NCBI GenBank assembly: GCA_032622095.1
Contig: CP136068.1
Span: 133,245,989 to 133,309,988, forward strand
Source: Siphonodentalium dalli
Lineage: Eukaryota > Mollusca > Scaphopoda > Gadilida > Siphonodentaliidae
DNA length: 64,000 nt
Direction of reading: 5' to 3'
Positions 1 to 13,407 of the stretch are shown here, piece by piece. The notes under the pieces are model-generated. The model ran no database searches. It was not told where the DNA came from and saw only the letters and a list, made by a program, of their open reading frames with translations. Position 1 is the first letter of the stretch. Each line of letters starts with the position of its first letter. A program made the position numbers and the translations under genes.

Positions 1-1281
1 ACATCCTACCCGCTGGCATCAGCAGGTCCCTAACCGCATTATTTTTGGACTTATCTAGAAAGTTATTATACGCTTCCTTGTATCAACCTATGTATGGCAT
101 GTATACAACTAATTGCAATTGTCGTCCTTTTCATTTTGTTGTCATAATGAGCTAAAACTTACACTGGGATACCAAAAGTCCAAAATGTATCAGTCTACGT
201 GATAAAACTCCATGCCAATACTCCGATATATATGCTGTTTTCTGAATGTACAGCCTTCCAGAGGTAATAAGAGTGTTCATCTAGCATGGGATAGCTGTCC
301 ATATTTGTGGTACCTCGTCTTACAAGCAATTGTTCGGTCACTTCTGGAAATCACGAGGGCACATGGGGTGACACGAGACTCCACTACCATACTATACAGA
401 GTAAGATACAATCAAAATAAATAGGAACCTAGTTTGACAGTTTTATGTGATTTACCACATCGCTGGTATTTTCGTTGTTGGAAATGTCGCTTAGAGCCTT
501 GACTTTGCTTTGCAACTTATATACTTCAAGTACAAGCAAATACCTCCCACCCGTTAAGCAGCTGACAAACTACAAGAGGGAAATCAACCGGGTTTCCATC
601 TCCTTGTGTGCGAAAAATGTGTCATGGAAAATAATCCGGCAAATGTTAGAATAAAACATTCAACGAGTCTATTGCGTGATGATGAAACTCAACGAACCTG
701 TATGGTGTGACGGTTTGATAATTTGCTGGATACGTCCTCTTGCGGACTGGGCAGCAATTGCTATTGGTCAATGAGGTCCATTTATACTTACTTTTAGAAC
801 GGTATACATGAGACCCATAATGTATCAGTAGCTCAGTTCTTGTGACCACGCCTCGTTGATAGAGGGTAACTAACGATTCGCGTCAACATGAGTTATTTGA
901 TGAGATATATATCCGAATTAGTTAATTCGTTAATTCTGTTATTCGCGGTCGCATTTTGTTAAAAATAGCCACCAAGAGATGCCAAGTATGCTTAAATGTC
1001 GTGTTAGATTTAATATAATCTACATAATTCCCTTATTCTTTTCGCAAAGATAGTTAGACAGCCATCTGCCTTAAATTATTCATGTTTATTGTGAAATAAT
1101 TTGCACGACATGCCACCGATTTCTAAGAACAATCCCACTTGAGCGCGAATGAATGCAAAATTTGTCGACCCTCTCACTCGTGGGTAACAATCTGGTTATC
1201 ATTTTAATAGTACTGGCCACTGTTACGTCCTAGTATTGCAAAATGATATGAATATAATATGACTATTGGTTTTATAAGACA
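1..1281. other. Intergenic, no gene seen
   Basis: AT-rich sequence. The open frames here are short (at most about 70 codons), have no recognisable domain and show no convincing splice context. I see no repeat boundary or RNA gene. Confidence 0.6.
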
Positions 1282-2010
1282 TTGCATTGCGATGGTGGTG
1301 TTATTTGCGACATGACAGATTTTACAATTTCCATCCATATACCGGCAACCGTATTGGCAGCCATCTTGGGGTTAATATGTCATGTAGTAACCGCCGACGG
1401 CATGAAATTATCGTACATACAAATTATATCCACCCATGATACATTATTGTCTTTATGCATTTCGAGAAGATGACAAAAATATGTTTTTGATTAGTTTTGG
1501 ACTAAACTAATTAAATATATAATCAAAAATGGGGACCAGGGGGTGCTTTGTGTTCCGGTTTCACTTAAATGTTCTGGTCGATGAATCGGGATATATATAT
1601 TACACAAACCTGTAGCAGGTTATTAACGGCCGTTGTGTTAGTTAAGCCATTTTGGCAAGTAATCGTGCGTTCTTACAAATTTCACAATTCCCACCTATAT
1701 ACCGGCCACCATATTAGCAGCCATCTTGGGTTATTAGGCCAGTTTTTCAACCAAGACGGAACAAAATTACCGTATACACTAATTATCTCCACCCTTAATA
1801 TCTTATTTTCATTTTTGCCTCCCGGAAGAAGACAATATGCATTTTAGATTATCTTTTTGGGGAAAAAATCTAAAAATTGAGTCAGGATGTTGTAATATTG
1901 TTACTTTAATGCTCGACTGTGTCTATCGAAACATATATATTAGACAATACCTTAGCAGTCCATCAACGGCCGTTGTGCTAATTTCGTCGCAATTTGGCAC
2001 ATGGATATGT
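1282..2010. repeat. Diverged tandem repeat, about 340-360 bp unit
   Basis: Two diverged copies of one segment lie head to tail. The phrase TATACCGGCAACC near 1337 returns as TATACCGGCCACC near 1697, each followed by CAGCCATCTTGG. The phrase AACGGCCGTTGTG near 1625 returns near 1965. Offsets of 360 and 340 bp show small indels between copies. The open frames of 60-90 codons across this region follow the repeat and are probably not genes. Confidence 0.65.
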
Positions 2011-2210
2011 CTTCTGCTGTGTCCGTTATTATAATGTTTCTTCTTATTCAAGAAATAGTAGGATTATATGGTATAGATGGATTATCAGATACACGTATGT
2101 ACTATCATCTAGTCTTAAAGTTATAGCAATTTCTTGTTTAACATGTTTTGTTTCCTTAAATGCAGTCGTTTTGCACAATAGTCTATGTATAGACAACATA
2201 CACATGTTCT

Positions 2211-3291
2211 AGAGACGTGGCTAGAAGTTTCCTCAAATTTCCGCCCATTGAACCAAACATCAATCTCACAGGTTCGCAGAATTCAATTTGCTCCCCTTGG
2301 AAATATCCAATCTGACAAACACTAAGATTGGAAAATTACCAACTTTTACTGGTTGAAAAAAATCAAACAATGAGAACAATGCCAACCTATATATGGTGTA
2401 AAATTAATGTCCAACTAATGTTGTGTCATGCATGAAATTTCCGACTGCTGGAATGTACCAAAGTTTAGTTTAGATATATTTATTTCAAATAGATAACACA
2501 TGATATATAACACATACATTTGTTTATACATACAAAGGAATTGGGGGACAAGTACTGACTCACTTAAGGGTACCCCCTCTCCCATATGTTATTACACTGA
2601 AAAAATAAATAATTAGTAATGGCAAAGCAACATGACTACCAAAACAAGTTGAACATATATACAGATCACTGGACACCCCCTCTCCCGAGTTAGTCATAAG
2701 TTTGTATATGTATTTATTTAAAATCGGGTTTGTTTGTTGCGTTTGTTGGCTTGTACGCATCATTATTTGAAACAGTTAGTCAAAATAATCCTGATTTTCC
2801 TCACGTATGAATGACTGCACAGCTTAGCAAATTGTACCAAAGTTCGGGGTGGGGGTCGAGACACCCAATCAACAACCCTGTCGTCACGTCCCTGTTCAAC
2901 TGACAAGTTTCGTGTGTTCTTCACAACATCTTCGGAATTTGATTCAGGAGGCCTAGAGCTGTCACGTTTAGATATGCTTGCCATCATCAATAAACACACT
3001 TTAACTTGAAAAAAAAGATGCGATAAAGTCGGATTGGCAGCAAATTATGTGCCGTGTATATACACATAGAAGAAAAACATGACTTTCACAACAAACATGC
3101 ACTTTATAAATATAAGATACAAATGATACTTGTGTCAAATACATGAGCCATGTTTGACGCTGGGAGAGAGTTTCGGAGACCACGTGGATTTCAAAATCTG
3201 ACCTAGAATCGGGAATTAGCCCCGCCCCCGTAATCGGCTTCGGATTCTCAATCCGGATTTTAGCGAAATTACGACTCAGGCATATGTCGAG
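2211..3291. other. Intergenic, no gene seen
   Basis: AT-rich sequence without a recognisable coding domain. The minus-strand open frames at 2560-3306 (67 to 101 codons) have no family resemblance that I can name. Confidence 0.5.
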
Positions 3292-3294
3292 TAA

Positions 3295-4096
3295 GGGTGG
3301 ATACACACATGCATGTAATCTCTGTAATTATCGTGTATTCGGCGTTTTACATGGATCATACAGACCATGTAATATGTGTCCGTTGACAACCCAATCATTG
3401 CGACAATGTTTGACCACAGTGAGCCAAGCTCTGACCGTGCAGATAGCCGTTGACTGAACGAAGTCGTCAGGCCGCTTAAAATAATTTGTTCGGGCGATAA
3501 CCCAAATGTTGGACTTTCTGTTTAAATCATTGTCAGTCTTCTCTTCATTTTTATACCGGTGGTGGCCCCAGGATTTCCCCAACGCAGGGGCTATGTTACC
3601 AAACATGGGGGCGATATTATCAGGATTTCCTTACGCAGGGGCTATCAGGCGGGGTGGCTAACTCTGAACTATTTAAGTAAAACATATTATATTGTACCTT
3701 CTTGCCCAGATTATTCCGACTGATATACATTCAACTAAGTCCCTTGGCGATTTGAAGCTTTCGAAACCCCACGCCAAGCAAGCATCATTGTCGAAAATGT
3801 TCTATATAAAGCCTGTATACACCAGCTGTGTCGCTTCTGGTGTTCGTGCATTAAGAAAATGCTAGATATCACACAGACTTAAATAACTTCTGCATCCGTA
3901 AGAGAAGACATGTTGTGGACTGGCCTTAAATGTCCTGATAGCAGAGAGTTTGACTTCGCTTATGACTACTCACTTGTCTGGCCTATTAACAACGAACATC
4001 TCGCGCGCAGGTGATTAATGTTGTCAATTATTGGTGTGGCCATGTAAAATACATGTATTGTACATACAGGGATTACATGCATGTGTGTATCCACCC
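3295..4096. mobile_element. TAA-flanked MITE, copy 1 (PIF/Harbinger-like)
   Basis: The element begins GGGTGGATACACACATGC and ends with the inverted match GCATGTGTGTATCCACCC. It is flanked by TAA on both sides (3292-3294 and 4097-4099). A 3-bp TAA/TTA target duplication is typical of the PIF/Harbinger superfamily; that assignment is inference. It is about 802 bp, has no transposase frame, and is the same family as the copies at 4100 and 15265. The interior is shared with those copies, including the phrase GACTGGCCTTAAATGTCCTG. Confidence 0.85.
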
Positions 4097-4099
4097 TAA

Positions 4100-4907
4100 G
4101 GGTGGATACACACATGCATGTAATCTCTGTAATTATCGTCTATTTGGTTTTTTACATGGATCATACAGATAATGTAATATGTGTCCACTGACAACCCAAT
4201 CATTACCGACGTGTTGACCGCACTGAGTTATAGTTCCAATTAAGTCGGAATGTAGAGAAACTGCTATCTTTGACCGAGTCGCCAGGCCACTTAAAATAAT
4301 TGTTCGTTAGATAACCCATATGGTCGACGTTCTATATTTAAATAATTACCAGTCCTCTCTTGATATGTATAGCATTGGTGGATCAGGATTTCCCCGACGC
4401 AGAGGCTATATATGATCCCCGACTTGGGGCTATATGAACCACAAAGCTACCAGGCGGGGTGGCTAACTCTGAGCTATTTAAGTAAATCATATTATATTGT
4501 ACCTTCTTGCCTAGATTATTCCGACCGATGCATTCAACTAAGTCCCTTAGCGCTTTGAAGCTTTCGAGACCCCACGCCAAACAAGCATCATGCATGGTCG
4601 AAAATGTTCTATATCAAGCATGTATATGCCAGACGTGTCGCTTCTGGTGTTCGTGCATTAATAAAATGCCAGATATCACCCAGACTTGACTAATTTCCGC
4701 ATCCGTAAGAGAAGACATGTTTTGGACTGGCCTTAAATGTCCTGATAGCAGATAGTTTGACTTCGCTTATCACTACTCACTTGTCTGGCCTGTTAACAGT
4801 GAACCGCTCGCGCGCAGGTGATTAATGTTGTCAATTATTGGTGTGGTCGTGTAAAATACATGTATTTTACATATATAAATTACATGCATGATTGTGTGTA
4901 TCCACCC
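4100..4907. mobile_element. TAA-flanked MITE, copy 2, abutting copy 1
   Basis: Second copy of the same family in the same orientation. It begins GGGTGGATACACACATGC immediately after the TAA at 4097-4099 and ends GTGTGTATCCACCC, followed by TAA at 4908-4910. The two copies share the middle TAA, so the array reads TAA-element-TAA-element-TAA. It is about 808 bp and non-coding. Confidence 0.85.
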
Positions 4908-4910
4908 TAA

Positions 4911-5380
4911 TATTATAATATACTGAGACTAAACTGTTTAGTAGTGAAACATCATGCACACGTATATCAATGTTCAGAAGGTCTACTATAAGACTCGTGC
5001 ACGTTCAATTTACGAGACGGTCATAATATAAGTAATGTATCACGATCCATTTTGTTAATAGGCCATATATAACAGTTTATCGGTATCTTCACATACTTTT
5101 AATAACGATCGGCCGATCACGATCGGCAGATGTTTAACCCATACCTTGGCGATAGTGATTAGCTATTTTCATAAATCTGTATACCAATTTTTTCATGAGT
5201 ATAAGACTTTCAACAATTCACAGCTTGCTATTAATTAATAGTTCCCAAGTGGAATCAGACTTATTGGGCAACTTTCTCACATAAACACAATATGACCATG
5301 GATATGGCATTAAATTTCAAGATACAATGCCTGTAAACAACAGAATATTATTAAATATGGGGTAAATATTTTCAAAACCA
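4911..5380. other. Intergenic, nothing recognised
   Basis: AT-rich spacer. A short palindrome, CGATCGGCCGATCACGATCG, lies near 5106-5125. No gene or element boundary is visible. Confidence 0.5.
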
Positions 5381-7275
5381 TTCAATCAATACCAAAATTT
5401 ATACAGGTGAAGAAATTTATGTGTCATGATTAACCTGGATGAGATTATAAAAGTTATCGGTGAGAAATATTTGACCAATAAGTAGTCTCAAGAATACCAG
5501 CAGCATTATTATTCTGCAGCCCAAATGCAATTGAGTGAATTTAAAAATAAGATATTTCATCTGATGATGAATATTGGTCAATTGGTGGTTTATAGAAATC
5601 CTTACTGAACCTGGTTCAAGGTGAAAGGGATAATTTAATATCTGCCTATCGGATATCATGTGTCTATGGAATGGGTTAATTTTAATCGCAAAATCCATGC
5701 TAGCGAAAAGTGGGTAACTCCAACACAGATACATGTATGTGTTATTGAGTGATAAAGCTAAATAACCCAACCACAGTCAGACAGATGCACCATAGCTGTT
5801 AAAGATATAATAGTTATGAAATTAAGCACATAACAACTCTATTTATCTACTTCTTACATTGGAACCTGAGTCATAATATTGTTGTGTTAGCTACATATTA
5901 AAAAGTTATGAGATCATTGAATTAGAGACCAATCAATACTTGAGCATCTATACAAGTGATGGGTGTATAGACCTGGATATTAAATGTGATTGATAATGGT
6001 TGGATATAAAATATTTTAAAGCAGAATTATTAGATAAGTAAAGGTGAGATATGAGAATGGTCAGATTGACAATATTAGAGTCATAACATTGGATTGCATA
6101 CAGTATATCTATGGTTAACTTTATTCTAAACAGCAGATTATCATTAAATATGCAAGGGAAAGGTGGATCACCATCAACCTGAATATAGAATAGGAGAATG
6201 ATCACATGAAAAACATCAGAAGACCATATGATGTGCGGAGAGGGTTAATAATGTTCAATGATGTCATGTGATGGAACTATGGAATGGGTGGGTTAATTTA
6301 TTTCTAAGTTACAGTGTGAGTGTAAACAAAAATGTCTATAAAAAAAAATGTCTGTAAAACATCCCAACAAATAAACAATGGACTATTCCAATTTGTAATT
6401 TTGGAATACAGTAGGTGTACATTAACTAATAATGAACCCGTTTCAACAAATGGGTTAACTTAATATTGCACAGAACAGAATAGAGACCCATCCATTAATT
6501 ATATTCTTGACAGCCACCTGCAACCCACCAAGGCTATCTAACTCAATCTAGTGTACAGCTAAAATAAATAAAACTAATAAGAGAGGCACTCTGTCAGACA
6601 ACTTCTCTTAAAATCCAACACTGGCAGACAACAGCTATTTAGTTACATTATCAGTTACTTGAATTACAAATGGCCATAACTCTGTTAAAATATATCAGAT
6701 CAAACCCAAATTTGAACTTGATTTGTATTTTGGGGTGAGGATCATATGTATCAAATTTGGTGCTGATCAGATGAAAAATATTTAAGTCTTCACAGTTTGG
6801 ATGAATTATATGTAAAAACAAGAGTGGAAAGGGTTAACAAAACAATACCAAAATCCATACAGATAAAGAACGTGCTAACAAAGACCTAGGTAAGAAATAT
6901 GAGGCAGATCATAAGCAAATTGTTTGACTTAGATGCATCAGATAGAATTTGTGTGCAGGGTTAATTATTTTCTAAATCGATCAACTGATCGATACCAAAA
7001 ACTATACAGGTGAGGGGTGTGTCATCATAAACCTACATTTCAAATGTGAACACAATCGGACAAAAAACACTTTGGTTATTGCATCGGATAGCACATGCCC
7101 ATGTGTGGATGCAAAGTGTTAATAATTTCTAAACCGACCAATTGATACATACCAAAAACTATACAGGTGAGGGGTGTGTCATTGTAAACATGCACATAAA
7201 ATTTGAACATGATCCGATAAAAGATACTCCAGTAATCGAATCGGATAGCAAGTGTCTACGGACAGACGGACGGAC
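5380..7275. repeat. Old, strongly diverged tandem repeat
   Basis: Variants of one unit recur across the region. The core is ATACCAAAAACTATACAGGT followed by GAGGGGTGTGTCAT and a stretch about hundreds of bases long ending in GGTTAATAATTTCTAAA. The clearest pair is near 6993 and 7150, a spacing of about 155 bp. Looser versions are found at 5389 and 6846. The last unit runs into GACAGACGGACGGACGAACG (7260). The open frames inside are repeat shadows. Confidence 0.55.
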
Positions 7276-8029
7276 GAACGACGGATGGTTGATCCGGACG
7301 TCAGCATTATGTGTACCATACATGGTATGGGTACACATAAAAATGACCTATATATAGACAATTGACGTTAATTTCCGTGGAAATTAGAATGTATTTACAT
7401 ATACGGTTTACTAGTATTCACCCCTGGATTCACTCGCACATTCAATATGCCAATAAGAGCATGTATAATCATAAAACCAACAATAATACACCTTATTATG
7501 ACCTTAATTTGTTGGTCGATAGTCCGAAAGTCATGGTTGTATGTTGAAGCAGCAGAGGCAGGAGTAAAAGATAGTTTTGGCTGTTTTGACACCCCAACAA
7601 CCCTGGCTATATTCCTGCTTAAAGCGGAATGTTCCCTCAATGGGATAACGATTATAGCTTACTTTCATCCCGATAAATTTAATGGAAATTCCAGCTGGAA
7701 ATTCCGGCTCATTTCCGATTTTATCATAAATAGTAGACACTTTTTGACGTTAGGTGGTTCGTTTGAAACATAATTATCAGCCATTGATGGTGGATAATAC
7801 GTGTATCAATAGAAAAATATATGTTTAACTAGAGGTCAGATTCCATGGAATCAGATATACTTCCATGGTATCCCATCACATCCCATGTGAGTGTTATGCG
7901 TATATGTGTGTTCCTCTTCATGCGAATGCATATTGGTGCTTTATGATCCGATGGTGGAGTTGCATTGACATTTCTAAATAAGAAATATACTCCAAAGGTT
8001 TATGTCATGATGATTAATGACTGTAAGTC
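7276..8029. other. Intergenic, nothing recognised
   Basis: It contains a short palindrome GTGTACCATACATGGTATGGGTACAC-like structure at about 7308-7335. The overlapping open frames on both strands at 7395-7773 (up to 108 codons) show no recognisable domain. Confidence 0.45.
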
Positions 8030-10100
8030 ATTTTCCACATTTGTTTCCGGTGGAATTTGCCAAGTCTGAACCCACCCGACGCAAACTCTCCGCCATTGTC
8101 CTGACCAACTGAGTCACCATTCACCCAGCCAATCAATTCATTTGTATTCAGTAGGGATACATTTTAGGGCTGATTATAACCGTTCCCATGGACGCCCAAA
8201 TCCTGTTCAACGGTCACGAAATTTGTGTGTCTGATTATAGAGTAATCGGCATGTATATAAATTATATCAAAAGGGTGTAAATCATATTAATGTAAAATAA
8301 CTCCGTTATATCGCAATTAGTGGATAGTACTTTCAGTTTCGGATTTAGAATTGTTAGTTTTAATGGAAGAGGAAAGGCCGCTTATTAATTAATTCAGAGC
8401 GTCATCTACACACTATAGTCATTAACGTCTTTGTAATAGAGTTAACAGTAATCAAGAGATAACTATATTACAATCGATAATGCCATCTGGGTGCTTACCC
8501 GTCCGCTCTAAAACTAATGTTGTCCGTATATATATACTACCAAACACATCCATTGTTCATAATATAAAACACTAGATTCGCGATTGTCCATTGTTTCGCG
8601 CTCTCCTCGGGCAGGTTGCTTTCATGGTAGAGCAGTAAATCGTTGGGGGCGTATATATATCGTATATCGTTGTACCTGCTCGTGCATTAGCTTGCTCCTT
8701 CATAAACCCGTTTGAGTTAGGCATCAAGAAGAGTGCAGTTGAATTTGGGAAATATATTTCACCCGTTAACAATGTTACGCGCTACCAGGATTAAACGGTA
8801 TACTCTAAAACTTATACAATCGTTCTAAAGTTGTACCTGGATACTGCTAACCACGTCAACAAGTGTTTGTCTCAAAGTTTGATTCTTGAAGTAATTTTCC
8901 ACATTTGTTTCCGGTGGAATTTGCCAAGTCTGAACCCACCCGACGCAAACTCTCCGCTGAGCAGGTTGCATTTATGTTAGAGCCGTAAGTGTTTGGAGGC
9001 GTACCTACAGTATACCGACGTACATGCTCCTGCATTCAACTAGCTTCTCTTCATTAGCACGTTTGGATTTGGGGCTAAAATTAGGTTAGTGACTACTTAA
9101 GTATACATATTTATATTATACTAGCAGGGTGACCCGATTTTTTTCGGGCTGTTTTCCCTATCGACCATTTTGAAGGTCAGGTCGGGGTCTCGATTAACCC
9201 TAGCCTAGGATTAAATGCAAAATAATGATATGACCTTTTGCTGTTTCGTGCAGAGTGACGGGTTTCCCTTTGTACTGTCCGCGATCGGGTTTCCCTTTGT
9301 ACAGTCGGCGATATATTCCCACTTACGTATACGATGTTTTCGGACTAGATCATTCACATCACAGAATTAAAAACCCACTTTCCAAAAATTCATGCTTCCA
9401 GTCTCTATTTGGGGTCAAAAAAAGTTTAGCCAAAAGTTTAGCCAAATGAATAGCCAAATTCGAAAAAGATTAGCCATTGGCTAATTTGGCTACCGACAGC
9501 GCGAACACTGACCCTAGGTATCAAATTTCAGCAAAATCCTGTTGAAGGGCGCGATTTTGACTTTGAATTGACCATTTTAAAGGTCAAGATCAGGTCGGGG
9601 TCACAATTTTACCCGGACAAACGTACCCATAGGTATCAATTTTCGTGGAATTGACCATTTTAAAAGTCATGGTCAGGCCGGGGTCACAATTTGACCCGTC
9701 CAAAACGCTCCCCGGACAAAAGTATCCCATGATATCAAATTTCTTCGAAGTCCGTCCAGCAGTTTTCCCGGCCATACCTAACAGACAAACAAACAGACAG
9801 AAGTCCCAAAATATATAGTAGATAGCGTTGTCACGAGTAAACCGATTCATCTGAAAATTCGAAAATGGCACTTTAGATGTAGTCGTCAAAATGTTTTTAT
9901 CTCGATGTTTGAATTTTGCACCTTTGCTATTTTCGGTGGAATTGACCAAAAGTCTCAACCCACCCCATCTTGCAGTCTAGCGGTCAAGATTTGGGGGGCG
10001 TGAATAGAATATCCCAATGTACCTGCTACGGCATTACCTTGCTCTTTAATTAGCCCGTTTGGATTTGGTGGGAAGAATAGGTGCATTTTCCCGTTCCCCG
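8030..10100. repeat. Dispersed repeat family, three spaced copies
   Basis: The segment at about 8030-8093 (core TTTCCGGTGGAATTTGCCAA then CTGAACCCACCCGACGCAAA) recurs nearly exactly at about 8894-8956 and in diverged form at about 9925-9975. Each is tied to a second shared block, with a GCAGGTTG or similar start, a GTACCTGCTCGTGCATTAGC-like middle and a CCCGTTTGGATTTGG end, at about 8610-8730, 8962-9075 and 9985-10065. The three blocks look like relics of one element. No coding frame is preserved. Confidence 0.55.
9118..9835 (+). repeat. Possible 3' part of a LINE/SINE-type element
   Basis: The segment starts near TACTAGCAGGGTGACCCG and contains repeated phrases of the form GACCATTTT(G/A)AAGGTCA near 9166, 9570 and 9653, each followed by GTCGGGGTC. 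It closes with a (GACA/AACA)-rich tail and AAAATATATAGTAGAT near 9810-9823. Such tails are common at 3' ends of RTE-like non-LTR elements and their SINEs, but no reverse transcriptase is visible here, so the class is inferred. Confidence 0.35.
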
Positions 10101-11760
10101 TATAGCGGAAAGGCATCGGAGAAAAAAAAAACTTGTAAGATGTATATTCGGGTCCGAATCACTCTTCTCATTCGGAATATGCAATAAAAAAATAATAAAG
10201 CTGACAAAAACATAGGTTTTTCATCCTGGTGTATAGTGTGTCCCTATACTCAGAATATGGCAGGATTGTGCCAACCCTTGAATGTATTGGTGGCTTAGAG
10301 GCATACACATGCCCACTGTATATCCAATAAATATATACAAAATAATACATGTACTCCTTACATCGCAGCATTGACATCATGATGGTCAGCTTGTTATTGT
10401 TATGGCGAACTGGGTCACATATGTCGGTGACGGTGGTTTCTATGTGCAGTGTGGTGATTTGTGGGTGGAATGATTCAACTGCACGATACATATTTGACGC
10501 CCGACAAACACTGACATACATCATTACTCCTTGAGCAAATAAGAAGGTAATATGTTTGAGTCACGTTCTGTACCGAACCCAGTGTTTACACTTTTGTAAA
10601 CCAATCGGGACGCACGGACGGACATGCTGATTACTATATTCCTCCCAAATCTATCGAGACGATCCCACCCCATAAAGTGAAATATTTACCGTTATGGTCA
10701 CACTCAAGATTATATCATTATATTGTTGTAAGTGAAACGATGTTATACATATGAATTATCATGTTTTTGTATAATTGTATTTTATGTTCATTTTATGTAA
10801 TACAATTATATGGGGAGAGACCCTTTGTAAGTTGCAAAACTTATATCTCAATCCCGTTGCGTTATTATGCAACGATAAGAAGGGAATTACCAAAATCGTG
10901 TACATCATCTCGTTGTTAACATTGGAAAGCGCCTCAAATATATTGTCATGGATTAGTTACATGGGTGCTATGTATTAACGTATGAACTGTTTTGCATTCA
11001 ATGAAATACTATTCAAATAAGACAATAGGATCGAAGTGACTGAGTCACACAGGAGCGTAGCCCATTACATGTTGTTATACATTGAGTTATATGAATTAAA
11101 TTGTTTTGTGAACAGTGAAATACCGTAACAACGATTACATATTAATCAAGTAATTGCTCGCGATTCTGCTGTTGACGTTAATGTGCCAACGCACAAACAC
11201 AATAAATATAGACACATATTTCAGACGGCATATGCTTTGAAAAGTGTCATATGACATCAATTACGTACAGGGTGAATGAGCGCAACTGGTTTAGAGAGCG
11301 TCTTGCGTTAATCTTCTGCATAACGTACAGGACAGTCCATTAATTTCTCACGTCTCTATGAAATCAGAATGAGATAAAGGCGAACATATATACTATACTC
11401 CAACTCCAAATATCACGGACACGTAACCTACGAATCAGTTAAACAATACTAGAGTTATCAATCAGCAACCATATCGAACGGACGCATGTTTATATTGATA
11501 AACGGACGGACATGCTGATTCCAGTGTACCATCCCCACCTACAACTGATTGCAGGGGTATAATACAGGTAATAATTCTAAAATAAGGAATGAGCCCGGCC
11601 AGCGCGATGGGTGCGTTCGAATCGGAGCAAGGTTCCATCCGCGGGAAGATGGGGTAGCCGGAGGAAGGCGAAGGGGGAGTGACAAATGTTTGGCGTATAT
11701 ATAGATAATATATCTCATATATATTTTGAAGACCTCTGTCTGTCTGTTTGTCTGTCTGTC
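10101..11760. other. Intergenic, one short direct repeat
   Basis: No gene is recognised. A 19-bp phrase ACGGACGGACATGCTGATT occurs twice in the same orientation, at 10614-10632 and 11502-11520. The stretch just before 11760 (TATATCTCATATATATTTTG, then a GTCT-rich run) resembles the tail of a retroelement read on the minus strand. Confidence 0.45.
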
Positions 11761-11762
11761 TA

Positions 11763-12044
11763 TTAGGGCCACTTGCTAGTGGCGCTTTCGGCGCGCGCCG
11801 AAAGCGACGAAAAGTGGGCCATTAGTAACGCGCCGAAAGCGCAGAAAGCGCCGAAAGCGACAAAAAGTGCGCCATTAATAACGCGTCGAAAGCGCCGAAA
11901 GCGCCGAAAGCGACAGAATGTGCGCCGTTACGCAAAATGTGCGATATTAGCGCATGTTTCGGCGCACTTTTTGTCTCTTTCGGCGCGCGCCGAAACATGC
12001 GCTAATGGCGCACTTTTTGTCGCGCCATTAGCAAGTGGCCCTAA
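11763..12044. mobile_element. CG-rich palindromic MITE with TA target site
   Basis: The ends are TTAGGGCCACTTGCTAGTGG and CCATTAGCAAGTGGCCCTAA, inverted matches flanked by TA (11761-11762 and 12045-12046), as in Tc1/mariner-type MITEs. The 282-bp interior is built from runs of GCGCCGAAAGCG and their reverse complement, so the whole element can fold back. It is far richer in CpG than its AT-rich surroundings. A Lys/Arg/Ala-rich open frame across it reflects the repeat and is not a credible gene. Confidence 0.85.
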
Positions 12045-12630
12045 TAGGATTCCATATAATTGGCAGTAGTAAGATTGGGCATAACCATCTTACTTCTGAT
12101 TTTATAAGAAACGAAAGACAACACTTTGCGTGAATCGTCATATTCTTCTCACCCTAACAATTATTTGACGTCACATGACGTCATGACTGTCATTCCGAGA
12201 TTCAATGGTTTCATGTGTTACATTAATTATACTCTGATTATCGCCCACTTCACAGGCATCAAAATTGGACGAATATCTCTTCTCAAAAGGTGTGAATATA
12301 CTCTGTCAATTATATCGGCATTATTTAAAAAATGACCGATTTTATCAACAGGTGCCTCAATAAAACCACGCGGTGCGAAAAAAAAGTCCGCCTATCTGAC
12401 AAAGCCAACATACGGATTCCGAAAGCTAAGTGTTCATGCTATAACCAAAAATGTAGGTCTCATAAATTCCCTTTCGATGCGACACCTATGTTCATATTTG
12501 CCTAGACTACTATATATAACTTTGGTGGATATCGGCGATAGAACAATCTTATCAATGCTAGTGCATCTCCTCTCGCCATCCATGACACAAACGACACCAT
12601 ATTTGATTTAATGCATCGTAGCATTACTGT
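12045..12630. other. Intergenic, nothing recognised
   Basis: AT-rich sequence. It contains the 16-bp palindrome-like TGACGTCACATGACGTCA near 12167-12184, with two TGACGTCA (CRE-type) octamers, but there is no gene nearby to regulate. Confidence 0.4.
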
Positions 12631-12639
12631 CCCGAGATA

Positions 12640-12895
12640 TTGGTCGACCTCTGCACCCCCCCCCCCCCCCCACCAGGACTCAACTGCACCCCACTAATTT
12701 TCTTTCTTAATGTCTCCTCTAATTTTTGTCGGTTGTTAACAAGAACAAAAAGTGGCCGCAGAGACTCCAGACAAGATGGCGTCCATCATGGCTGCCATTT
12801 TTTAAAATATGCACTAGGTCTCTTTGATCGCCGTTATAGCAAAGATGATATCACATACGCTCTCGTTTTCCGCTCGATTCGTTATGCTAAGATTG
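12640..12895 (+). repeat. Dispersed repeat, copy 1
   Basis: The segment from GTCGACCTCTGCACC (12642) through a poly-C tract, CAGAGACTCCAGACAAGATG (12757) and TTGATCGCCGTTATAGCAAA to CGCTCGATTCGTTATGCTAA (about 12890) recurs in reverse orientation at about 22845-23085. Identity is high over about 240 bp. The copy ends are not resolved here. Confidence 0.75.
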
Positions 12896-13245
12896 TATAT
12901 TCCCATCCGTTTGGATTCCACACTTTGGAAGCCGTTCTTAATCAACAGGACCAAACGTGCACCATTGGCTACTACTATATAAGCCTCACCCAGACTGATT
13001 GTTTAATAGTTGGTTGATATGTCATAATCGCGCTGGGTGGTGCACATGGTTGGTATGGTTCAAGAAACAAATGCCATCACAATGGTAAAATGTTCAATGC
13101 GAAGAACATCCAGAGGAATGTTACGTTGATGAGATCTTGCATTCAGTTCAACATGGTATTATGTTGGGTACACCGAGTGATTTCTTGGTAACATCGCCAT
13201 TCCTACCATTTTCCTGCATGAGACATTAACAACTTTATTCTAAAT

Positions 13246-13407
13246 TTATATATATAAAGCTATATCATCATAAAGGGCATTGTCGACCTTTGAAGGATTT
13301 CCCCAACGTTCACAGCCAATGCCGTCGAGACTAAATTGTTCTTTAAACGCACATAGTGAAATAAATGCAACACAGTTCCTGACATTTTCTTGAATAATAC
13401 CCCCCCC

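Noticed and set aside
11773-12069. 98-codon Lys/Arg/Ala-rich open frame
   Set aside because: It is a by-product of the GCGCCGAAAGCG repeat in a TA-flanked palindromic MITE.
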